Of a stretch of DNA of 64,000 nt, positions 55,222-64,000 are shown in pieces; position 1 is the first letter of the stretch; each line of letters opens with the position of its first letter. A program made the translations under genes and the position numbers. The notes under the pieces were generated by a model that saw only the letters and a list, made by a program, of their open reading frames with translations, did not search any database and was not told the origin of the DNA. Source of the DNA: Bactericera cockerelli (taxonomy: Eukaryota > Arthropoda > Insecta > Hemiptera > Triozidae); contig CM044967.1 in the NCBI GenBank assembly GCA_024516035.1, positions 16,000,502 to 16,064,501 of the forward strand. The letters run 5' to 3'.

Positions 55222-55424
55222 TTGCTATGTAACCATTTATACTGCCCGACTTTGCTCATGAGTCCGATTCCAAAGGAAGTTTCTCTGGCACCCTGTATTA
55301 TTATGTGGTGAAAATCCCAAATGGCAGGATAACTTGTCCTGGCTGGGTTTCAAACCCCGATCTCTGGATTACCAGACTGACGCCTTGACACCCTGACCAC
55401 TGAGCTGCCACTGTGACCACATGT
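55222..55424 (-). repeat. SINE family B copy, diverged
   Basis: CATTTATACTGCCCGAC, ATTATTATGTGGTGAAAAT, B-box complement GGGTTTCAAACCC and CCACTGAGCTGCCAC are in order, with an insertion in the middle. Confidence 0.65.
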
Positions 55425-55513
55425 GGTTTGCATATGAAAGTGAAACTTTCATCAAAGCAAATGAGGTATTCCACTGCCTAATAAGTTAAGTTTTCTACTG
55501 TCTAATAAGTTAA

Positions 55514-55650
55514 GTTATCATTTTTCTCACTTTCGTGATATCACAACTACTCAAACTCGCTTTACTAAATTTTGCTTAACTTGGGACTTGAACCACCGAC
55601 CTCCAGGTTACAAGTCCACCGCCTTATCAAACACGCTACTGAGGTCGGTA
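55514..55650 (-). repeat. SINE family C, full-length copy
   Basis: TCGTGATATCACAACTACTC, GGGACTTGAACCACCGACCT and CTACTGAGGTCGG are present; close to the family consensus. Confidence 0.8.
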
Positions 55651-55977
55651 TCTGCTCTCTAGTATTTTCCAGAGTAGCCTCATTCAGTAGAAATTACCTA
55701 CAATTCCTACCCAAGACGTTGGAAAACTTATCAGATCGAAAAAAGCTGTAATTTACCATCCTTTCCTAACGTGACCTTCTTTAGAAGTTTTTCTTATTTC
55801 GGTGTTCTACTTTCTTACTCTACTTATCTGTCCTGTCGAAATCAGAACAGCGGACTACAAAAATCTATACCCCATTTTCCCGCCTTTGGAAGAGGTAATT
55901 TCACTTCTCATAACTTTTTTCTTACCAGTATAATTACAAAAAGTTATGGTATGATTATTTTGTGGTGAGACTCAAGG

Positions 55978-56237
55978 CCACAATTTGTGTGGGTAGTGCA
56001 GCATTACTAAGAGCCTCCGTTGCTTTTCCAAATTATTTTACATTTTTTTTTTATCCTGGTAATGCCACCACTGGTCGTTACTCATACAAGTAACTACTCA
56101 TTTTTCCTCAAGAGGTATGAGTGGACCCCGGACATCCAAGTACAGAGCAGAAAATTTTTGCGCCGCTGGGGATCGAACCCAGGTCACCGTGCGTCCAACC
56201 CTAATGTACTAAGACACTCGGCACCGGGACTACGAAA
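55978..56237 (-). repeat. SINE family D, full-length copy
   Basis: GTGTGGGTAGTGCAGCATTA, ACTGGTCGTTACTCATACAA, GACATCCAAGTACAGAGCAG, GGGGATCGAACCCAGG and a degenerate A-box side are all present. Confidence 0.8.
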
Positions 56238-56284
56238 ATCTTATAAGCTACAAAAATCTATACCCCGTGTTTCCTTCTTCAAGA

Positions 56285-56540
56285 GGTAATTTCTCTTCTT
56301 ATAACTTTTGCCTTACTAGGTGATCACCCCTTCTTATAACTTTTTTCTTACTTGGTGATCATCTCTGCTTATAACTTTTTTCTTACTAGGTGGCCACCCC
56401 TTCTTATAACTTTTTTCTTACTAGGTGGTCATCTCTGCTTATAACTTTTTTCTTAATAGGTGGTCACCCCTTCCTATAACTTTTTTCTTACTAGGTGATC
56501 ACCCCTTCTTATAACTTTTTTCTTGATAGGTGGTCACTGT
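56285..56540. repeat. Minisatellite, unit about 36 bp, seven to eight copies
   Basis: Units of CTTATAACTTTTTTCTTACT plus AGGTGGTCACCCCTT repeat head to tail. The array ends in GGTGGTCACTGTGGCCGAGTG, which is the start of a family D head, so the unit seems to have arisen at a SINE junction. Confidence 0.85.
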
Positions 56541-56743
56541 GGCCGAGTGGTGTCATATTTTCAACTTTGTACTTTTGATTTAGCACCTCAACCAGTTAAA
56601 TTTGTTTGATTTATGATAGCTTAATTACTTTCTATTACCTAAAAGTTATAGAAAGTAATGTTTTTTTTATGTTTTATGGTAATTTGTTTTTGTATTTGCC
56701 ATTAATATGATCCATTTAATGGTTTATTTCCTCCCTCTCTGTG

Positions 56744-57580
<837 letters not shown>

Positions 57581-57718
57581 TTCCTCGCCCTCGGTGCCAT
57601 AAAAGCAAAACCGTATCTTCCGGATATTTGCGTGCGAACCTATTCCTTTTGGCCTCTTCACCGCCCTTTGCTCATCCTCTACTTTCTGCTATTTAAAAAA
57701 ATCCCTATTGCCCAGGAA

Positions 57719-57985
57719 AAAGAGAGAGAGACACAGAAAGGGAGAGTGAGTGTGAGTTTGAAAGAGAGAGAGACAGGGAAGGAAGAGAGATAGGGAAGGA
57801 AGAGAGAGAGAAGGGAGAGAGGAAGAGAGGTAAGAGAAAAGAGAGAGAGGGAGAAAAGAAAGAGAGAGAGAAAGAGAGGAGAGATAGGAGAGAAAGAGAG
57901 AGAGAGAGAGAGGAGAGAGAGAGGAGAGAGAGAAGGGAGAGAAAAGGGAGGGAGAGAGAGAAAAGGAAGAGAAGAGAGATAAAGA
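57719..57985. repeat. (GA)n purine tract
   Basis: About 265 bases are almost purely A and G, so this strand is complementary in composition to the CT tract 140 bases to the left. Frames rich in Ser/Leu/Phe on the - strand are not genes. Confidence 0.95.
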
Positions 57986-58292
57986 AATTGCACTTCAACG
58001 CCTTCAACTAACCCCCCAGAGTTCACCTACTTTCATTTTTTTTTTTACAAATGAAACACAAAAATGGAATTTTTCGCTAGTTTTCACCGACTTCATTTCT
58101 GCTTCTTTTAGAATGGGATATCATAAAAAAAAAACAGAACAACTGGATTATTATGTCATTTTCAACTATAAATTCATTTATTTATTTTCCTACTGTGGAA
58201 GGGACAGGTTAAGCTGAGCAACTGAGTGCCTAGCAAATGGTCGGTATATCGCCATATCAATTATACCTACAGTGAAAAAAAAACTTTAACAG

Positions 58293-58480
58293 GTTATCGT
58301 AGAATCACCGAAGTTAAGCAACGTTTAGCGAGGTGAAGACTTCGTGATGCTGGCATTCCGGTCCAGCCCAGGCTGGGTGAGGTTGATGTGGGTGGCAGGT
58401 TTGTGAGTTTCCTGCGAATGGAGGGTAACACTCCTGTCGTGATATGACCATGCAGTTGAAAGCGAAGTTAAAAAACCCCG
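58293..58480 (+). repeat. 5S-rRNA-headed SINE, 5'-truncated
   Basis: GAATCACCGAAGTTAAGCAA is the 5S A-box region and is closer to 5S than the 29.4-kb copy there. GTGATGCTGGCATTCCGGTC, GGCTGGGTGAGGTTGATGTG and a tail with CGTGATATGACCATGCAGTT follow. Confidence 0.75.
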
Positions 58481-58602
58481 TAACAAACAGCAATGGATTT
58501 GTTTCCAATTTTAAATTAAAATTACCATGTTTTTTTAAATCACAATTACTCAAAATCTCCTTACTTATAGATTAGAATAATACTCTCCTAAACTATAATA
58601 TT

Positions 58603-58690
58603 GCCTCTTCCGTGGCTCAATGGTTATCAGCATTGGTTGCTGGTCCGGAGGTTGCGGGTTCGAATCCCTACCGGAGCGGAAAATACTGAA
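58603..58690 (+). repeat. SINE family F head
   Basis: GCCTCTTCCGTGGCTCAATG (A box), GGTCCGGAGGTTGCGGG and B box GGTTCGAATCCC are followed by CCGGAGCGGAAAAT. The family F body does not follow. Confidence 0.75.
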
Positions 58691-58844
58691 AATGAATTAC
58701 CAAGGATGGGTTTTAAACCAAACAGGTCACCAATCCATGTCCTCACCACGTTGGGCGTTGCTTAACCAAAGCGATTGGACGGCTGGCTGCACACGATCTT
58801 TTTCGGAAGGCTTCCCGCAAGCGTATGTGCTATCTGGGAGATAT

Positions 58845-59895
58845 ATTCAGGTTCTAGATATTCTGTAATATAAATATCCAGGTTTCTCTTATATCCAGGT
58901 TCTAGATATTTTCTTATAGGTTTCTCTTTTATTCAGGTTCTAGATATTCTGTAATATAAATATCCAGGTTTCTCTTATATCCAGGTTCTACATATTTTAT
59001 TACTAGCGGGCTGTCGCCCGCTTTGCGGGCCGAGGCATGGCCGTGAAAGCAAAAAATCCTTTTTCGCCAATGGCAGGTGTTGTAGTGGGAATTTCGAAAA
59101 ATCCCGTCTTATTGCACATCTAGACTATAAGACAAAGCTACCTACCAAATTTCAGCTTCCTAGGACTTACGGTTTGGGCTGTAGAGCGATGATCAGTCAG
59201 TGGTCAGTCAGTCAGTGACTTTGACATTTATATATTAAGATAGGTTTCTCTTTTATTCAGGTTCTATATAGATATTCTGTAATATAAATATCCAGGTTTC
59301 TCTTATATCCAGGTTCTAGATATTTTCTTATAGGTTTCTCTTTTATTCAGGTTCTAGATATATTATTATCTTATAGGTTTCTCTTATATTCAGGTTCTAG
59401 ATATTCTCTTATAGGTTTCTCTTATATTCAGGTTCTAGATATTCTCTTATAGGTTTCTCTTATATACAGGTTCTAGATATTCTCTTATAGGTTTCTCTTA
59501 TATTCAGGTTCTGGATATTCTCTTATAGGTTTCTCTCATATCCAGGTTCTAGATATTCTCTAATAGATTTCTCTCATATCCAGGTTCTAGATATTATCTT
59601 ATAGGTTTCTCTTATATTCAGGTGCTAGATATTCTCATATAGGTTTCTCTTATATCCAGGTTCTAGATATTCTCTTATACATCCAGGTTTCTCTTATATA
59701 CAGGTTCTAGATATTCTCTTATACATCCAGGTTTCTCTTATATCTGTTCTCTTATATCTTAGAGAATATCTAGAACCTGTGTTCTAGATATTCTCTAATA
59801 GGTTTCTCTTATATTCAGGTTCTAGATATTCTCTTATATATCCAGGTTCGAGATATTCTCTTATACATCCAGGTTTCTCTTATATCCAGGTTCGA
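58845..59895. repeat. 38-bp minisatellite array interrupted by a Helitron
   Basis: More than twenty imperfect units of TATAGGTTTCTCTTATATTC plus AGGTTCTAGATATTCTCT fill the region. The Helitron at 59003-59240 splits the array. A short inverted unit lies near 59758-59785 (AGAGAATATCTAGAACCT). No frame stays open across the array. Confidence 0.9.
59003..59240 (-). mobile_element. Short non-autonomous Helitron, second copy
   Basis: On the - strand it begins TCTTAATATATAAATG and ends with the hairpin GCCCGCAAAGCGGGC and CTAG, flanked by A and T as in the first copy. It is 11 bases longer than the 25.3-kb copy, with expansion in a GTCAGTCAGTCAG stretch. Array units continue on both sides. Confidence 0.85.
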
Positions 59896-60690
59896 CTGAT
59901 GGAGCCAAGGCACGGATCAGATGTCAGAGATGTCATTGCACCCCATTAGAAATTTGTAGGTGTCAGATTTTGGATGAAGAAGCCAAAAAAGGTCATCGCA
60001 AGTGGCGTCGACTTGAATGGGAGCTCAAAAACAAAGGCAGCTTCTAAAGGTCGATGAAATTTGAACGAGAACGCTCTCACAATGGTTTTCATTGTCTACT
60101 GCTCTCTCGCCCTCTCTCTTTCTAGATGATGTCAAAATAGTGACGTCAGGTCTGACCTGACTTTTAATTTTTTTCTCTCTCTCTCTTTCTCTTCAATTCA
60201 TTGATGATGTCAAGTATATCAGTTCTCAGGTGCGAAATCACAAATGTATCAGTCTTGGTCGTAAAGATTATCATAAATTTATGAGTATAATCAGTATAAA
60301 CAGTAAAGTGAGAAGTTGTACTAGATGTACATGAATATCAGAACATACCTGGACAGCAATGAGATTACGTCGAGATTATCATAAATTTATCAGTATAAAC
60401 AGTAAAATGAGAAGTTGTACTAGATATACATGAATACCAGAGCATACCTGTACACTGGATAGCTGTTTTGGTTTAATTTGCTTTCATCAGCGAATGTCCA
60501 TGCGATCAACTAACCTCTCTATTTTAATTAGCATAAACAGAAAAGTGAGAAGTTGTACTGAATATGTACATGAACATCAGAACATAACTGCACAGCAATG
60601 AGATTACGCAGAGATTATCAGAAAATTAATGAACCACCGACCTAACAATTTTCGAATGTAAACAGCATTAATGAGTTTTCAATTCAACCG
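59896..60690. repeat. Unclassified dispersed repeat cluster
   Basis: CAGTAAAGTGAGAAGTTGTA, ACATGAATATCAGAACATAC and GAGATTACG-GAGATTATCA recur two to three times between 60300 and 60640, and the first motif also elsewhere in the window. A head fragment of SINE family C (CGACCTCAGTAGCTAGATCG) lies at 60689-60722. Confidence 0.5.
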
Positions 60691-60722
60691 ACCTCAGTAG
60701 CTAGATCGATAAGGCGGCGATC

Positions 60723-61121
60723 ATACCTCGTGAGGAAAAATAAGTAGCTGGTTTAATTAAAGGCAAAAATAAGATGTTGGGATTTTGAGCATACGGAAAA
60801 TTCTTATAATTCTACGCTACCCACTAGAATTGTGATGTAATAACACAAAGAAACACATACAATTCTACGCTCGTTTCAAATCGTGCCTGGTCGAGATTTT
60901 CCTTCGTAATTGCCTCAACGTCACATTTCCTCTAGGTTCTCTTCCCTAATGATGTAATAACTATGATATAAGCATTGCTTGCAGGAAGCATAGCGTGTAC
61001 GCCTCGGCACAGAAAATGAAGGAAAAACTTCTTGGGGTATTATTGCTTCGCCAACATTTCCTTGCTAGGTATCGAGACTATTTGCCGTCTCGCCGGGTAT
61101 ATCAATAAAAGTTGGGTTTAT
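60723..61121. other. Intergenic stretch without recognised features
   Basis: Nothing with coding or repeat character is recognised. Confidence 0.4.
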
Positions 61122-61327
61122 GATAATAATACTCTTTAGGTAACCACCAGGCGAGGGTAATGCTGAAAGCATTTTCTACCACCTAACCCTCAGAGTCTCA
61201 TTATTATGTGGTCACAAACTCAAATTAATCAGGAAAAATTCATGCACTGGGTGGGATTGGGACCAACGGATCCCTACGCTACCTGGATTACCAGACTAGC
61301 GCGTTAACCACTTGACTATCAGTGCAC
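61122..61327 (-). repeat. SINE family A, full-length copy
   Basis: ACCACCAGGCGAGGGTAATG, AGAGTCTCATTATTATGTGG, a mutated B box (GGGATTGGGACC on the + strand), GCGTTAACCACTTGAC and the terminal CAGTGCAC are present. A family J end fragment follows at 61342. Confidence 0.8.
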
Positions 61328-61889
61328 AGGAAGAAGATAAAGGGCGAAATGAATAGACAAAATTGATATCTTAAGTCATGATTTAACATTTTTTTTATGC
61401 AAACACACACAATTATACCTACTATTGCATTCACGTGTATGATCATTGAACATTAGTTTTCCCCGTCTGAGACAATGCGGAAAATCTAAAAATCTAGATT
61501 TAGCTCCAACGGTATGGTTTAGTATTCATGAGGAACCGCGGGTTTTAGTTAGGGTAGACAGCCATGTATACCGGGTGGTCCATGTCTGAGTCCCACACTT
61601 TCCAATATTAGAAATCGGAAGTATTTATTCATTGAATAGCTTTTTTTGTGGTTTTATCTTTTCATTAGCATAGTTTGAAGATTCTAAATGCAATCAACTG
61701 TATTGATCATTCATTTCTTCTTTAGCTGTTACATGTAATTTAACATAACTTTTGACAGATTGCATCACACATTCGAAGCAACAGCAACATTTAACAAGAA
61801 CTTTTGAACAAAGTAAATTACTTCCCAGAATTTTGGAAAATGTGTTCATGTTAGCACTTGAGGTGCTAGACGCTGGACCTACACTAAAA

Positions 61890-62320
61890 TATATTAAGTG
61901 CCTAGCTGGGGGATTTAAACTTGGAGAAAACAAGTGTCATTCTAGGGGACTATTATCAGAGATAAGACTAGCCAACTCTAACAAGCCAGGCTGGCTAGCA
62001 GTTTCCCAAGGGTTTAATGGCTTATAAAGAAAAAACCAAAGTGGTAGTTGACCCAGCACCTAAATGGGGAGTATTGTGTCACTTCTCGCCCATCAGAGGG
62101 GAGGCATACTACAACACGGACCACAAGCGTCTACAGTAGCTCCTGTTTCATGGCTACGAAATAAAAAAGGCTGTGAAACACTCATCTTTAAATAATATAA
62201 AAAAATCACACATTGAAATATGTGGTTCAGGACGAGCTAACTTTTCAATTGAAGTTATCTGGAGACCATCACTCCCCCTCCGGCTGTAGCCAAGATGGCT
62301 ATAACTACAACAACTAACAG
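61890..62320. repeat. Family G repeat with an inserted second repeat
   Basis: CCAACTCTAACAAGCCAGGC and CCCAAGGGTTTAATGGC open the family G part. At 62048-62180 the GACCCAGCACCTAAATGGGG repeat (also at 53125) intervenes, and family G resumes with ATATGTGGTTCAGGACGAGC and CCCCCTCCGGCTGTAGCC. Confidence 0.55.
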
Positions 62321-62387
62321 AAGGTATATCAAAGCCTGTTACAACAACAGCAAAATGGACAGTAAGTAAATGAAGCCTACCACTCAC

Positions 62388-62482
62388 CAAATAAATGTTA
62401 ATGTTGTTCTTTCTTCCACATCTGGACCTTCGAAGGTGTTTGTGTCTCCAGGGCCACTGTGTGATTGAGGATAATTTGTCAT
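62388..62482 (-). CDS. Candidate first coding exon of an unidentified gene
   Basis: On the - strand a good acceptor (CTTTTCTTCCAG) is followed by TAAC and ATG. The frame runs 31 codons plus two bases, starting MTNYPQSHSGPGDTN, continuing TFEGPDVEERTTLTF, and ends at a strong donor (GTGAGT, 62387-62382). It is less A+T-rich than its surroundings and lies outside recognised repeats. I do not recognise the family. The next exon should lie at lower coordinates on the - strand; none was found, so the intron would be long. Confidence 0.45.
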
Positions 62483-62489
62483 GTTACTG

Positions 62490-63410
62490 GAAGAAAAGAA
62501 AAAAAACAAAATATTAGTAGTGTTGGACACCACATTTAAGGGATGATTTGAAAAGATTTACTCTGTTAGATACCATATTCAAGCCTTGCAAATGGTTCAA
62601 GCAGTAAAATATGTGTTGCCTCATTTTTAAGGGGATTGATTATGGGCCCAAAAAATTTCAGCTGACTGGTTGTTTCTGCTGGGTGGCAACCAGCTCAAGA
62701 GTCTTAAATGGAATGATCTATCAAAATTTGGTTCATTTTAAAGGTGATGATGAGTGAAATTCATTGCAATTTCAAATCTCTACTTACCGTTCTTGGGATA
62801 CAGCATGGGCCATCCTAGCTAATTTCTTTATGTTCTGACCTATAGCTCATTAACTGTAAGTAGCACAAGGATGAAAATTGATAATATTATTGAGACCTTT
62901 CAAAAAAGTTATTACTCAACCTATCCTGCTGAATTGCTGATGTTAGCTTCTGGTTGATTTAGCCAGCCAGCCAGACAAGTGGCAGATTTTTTTTAATGAT
63001 AAAACAATTAAGTTTTACCATTTTTGAAAGGTCTCACTAAATGGAGTTCTCATCAACAAATTATGCTTCAAGGTTGCTTGGTTCTGAGACTCTTACTTCA
63101 TGCTTATTATATATTATATACATATAGATTATAGCAGGATGCTTTCCCTAAAGCCAACTCTGTAGAGTGTTTTTACCATTTACATTTATACTAACCTTCC
63201 ATAGGTATACCAGGAAAACAAATCTGCTTCTACTATTCATTGTTATCTTTCACATCGTTGGAAGCATAGCCTGAAAATTCCTGGGTCTCTCGGCTGTTAG
63301 ATACTCCAATGATGTGATGTTGTATACAGTAAACCCCACTCCACTACAGCTAGTGTAGTGCTCACATCTTGAGTTGGTGCACATTGAAAACTGGAAAACA
63401 AGATCTATAG
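62490..63410. other. Intergenic or intronic stretch
   Basis: It lies upstream of the candidate exon on the - strand and may hold its first intron and promoter. A family-K-like piece (CTACTTACCGTTCTTGGGAT) is at 62779-62800. No further exon supported. Confidence 0.35.
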
Positions 63411-63870
63411 GGTCAAGGGGGGTATTTACGAACAGGGGGTAATTACGAACAGTGGTCATTGTACCTAAACAGAATAAGATATTTCGAATCTGGTGTTTGA
63501 ATACTATTATTTTGAATTGTTTTTACAGGTTGAACACGAGTTTTCGATAGTATTTATTTTCAGTTGTAGTTAGTAAGCTAGTGAAAATAGATCTATCAAA
63601 AAAATTGATTTTTGAAGTTTTTGATTTTTTTAAAACAATTTTTTAGGTAAGTGTTACTTGAATTTTTATCATTATTTTACTTTTAATTATTGATAAGCAT
63701 GTTTTTGGTTATTATTTTACAAAAATAATTGTTTTAACCATTTTTTAAGTTATAGTTTTTGGGTGTTCTTAATTACCCCCGCATTTTTTTGCTATGGGGT
63801 AATTACGAACGCATATTTTGGGTGTTTGTTTTACCCTATAACTTTTTTTGTATTTATCAAAAGACTCAGA

Positions 63871-63996
63871 ATGCCCCGGAACTACAAGATGAAGAAACCA
63901 CCTTCTTTGTATACAGAAGCACAAATGATATCTGCTATCGTATTAGATGTTTTTAATGGCAACCTGGCTGTCAGAAGAGCAACGGCAGTGTTTTGA
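63871..63996 (+). pseudogene. N-terminal fragment of a pogo/CENP-B-type DNA-binding protein
   Basis: MPRNYKMKKPPSLYTEAQ, then MISAIVLDVFNGNLAVRRAT, has the layout of the psq-type helix-turn-helix that opens pogo and Jerky-like transposases (basic MPR.YK start, then a helix with A..V..G..S.R.A). The frame meets TGA where the recognition helix should continue (AVF-stop), four bases before the window ends. Upstream, the motif GGGGTAATTACGAAC occurs at 63435 and 63796, which may belong to a terminal repeat. The frame may continue after a frameshift beyond the window. Confidence 0.45.
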
Positions 63997-64000
63997 GATT

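Noticed and set aside
57679..58026. Ser/Leu/Phe-rich - strand frames
   Set aside because: They are translations of the (GA)n tract.
58845..59895. CRISPR-like array
   Set aside because: Units are contiguous and imperfect with no unique spacers, in a eukaryotic context.
61752..62027. 91-codon + strand frame
   Set aside because: Its second half is family G dispersed repeat; no splice signals or family match.

Overview
The window looks like nuclear DNA of an insect, probably a repeat-rich hemipteran; the species cannot be fixed from sequence alone. The evidence is A+T-rich DNA, GT-AG introns with short exons, animal gene families (a UBE2J2-type ubiquitin-conjugating enzyme, a Pyrexia-like TRPA channel, a DHRS11-type short-chain dehydrogenase), a BEL/Pao LTR retrotransposon, and very many short retroposons. 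Nothing bacterial is present: no operons, no CRISPR array, no rRNA operon.

Layout. 1-11.8 kb holds no recognisable host gene; it is filled with tRNA-headed SINEs, LINE 3' ends, MITE-like elements and short tandem repeats. 11.82-18.80 kb is a complete BEL/Pao element: 485-bp LTRs, primer binding site, one uninterrupted 1766-residue Gag-Pol frame, polypurine tract and a 5-bp target duplication. 20.09-25.87 kb is a six-exon SDR gene on the + strand whose introns carry several mobile elements, two of which stop 18-19 bases before a 3' splice site. 26-30 kb is repeat-rich intergenic DNA with a 5S-rRNA-derived SINE. 30.45-32.81 kb is a three-exon UBE2J2 orthologue (+). 33-39 kb is mostly featureless A+T-rich DNA with a few SINEs. 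39.04-41.70 kb is an apparently intronless coding region for a Pyrexia-like TRPA channel (-). From 42 kb to the end there is no secure host gene: SINEs, minisatellites, a Tc1-like element converted into a 1.6-kb palindrome, a very long CT tract facing a GA tract, a 38-bp minisatellite interrupted by a short Helitron, one possible first coding exon on the - strand near 62.4 kb, and the start of a pogo/CENP-B-type open frame at the right edge.

The three host genes act in unrelated processes (redox metabolism of small hydrophobic alcohols or steroids, ER-associated protein degradation, thermal or noxious sensing), and nothing suggests they work as a cluster. What is unusual is the mobile-element ecology. 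I can separate six tRNA-headed SINE families and one 5S-headed family, and at least one tail is shared between a 5S head and a tRNA head. Family letters (A-F, G, J, K) are my own labels for this window. I found no convincing new biological system; the best leads are the Tc1 palindrome, the modular SINEs, and the element-defined intron ends of the SDR gene.
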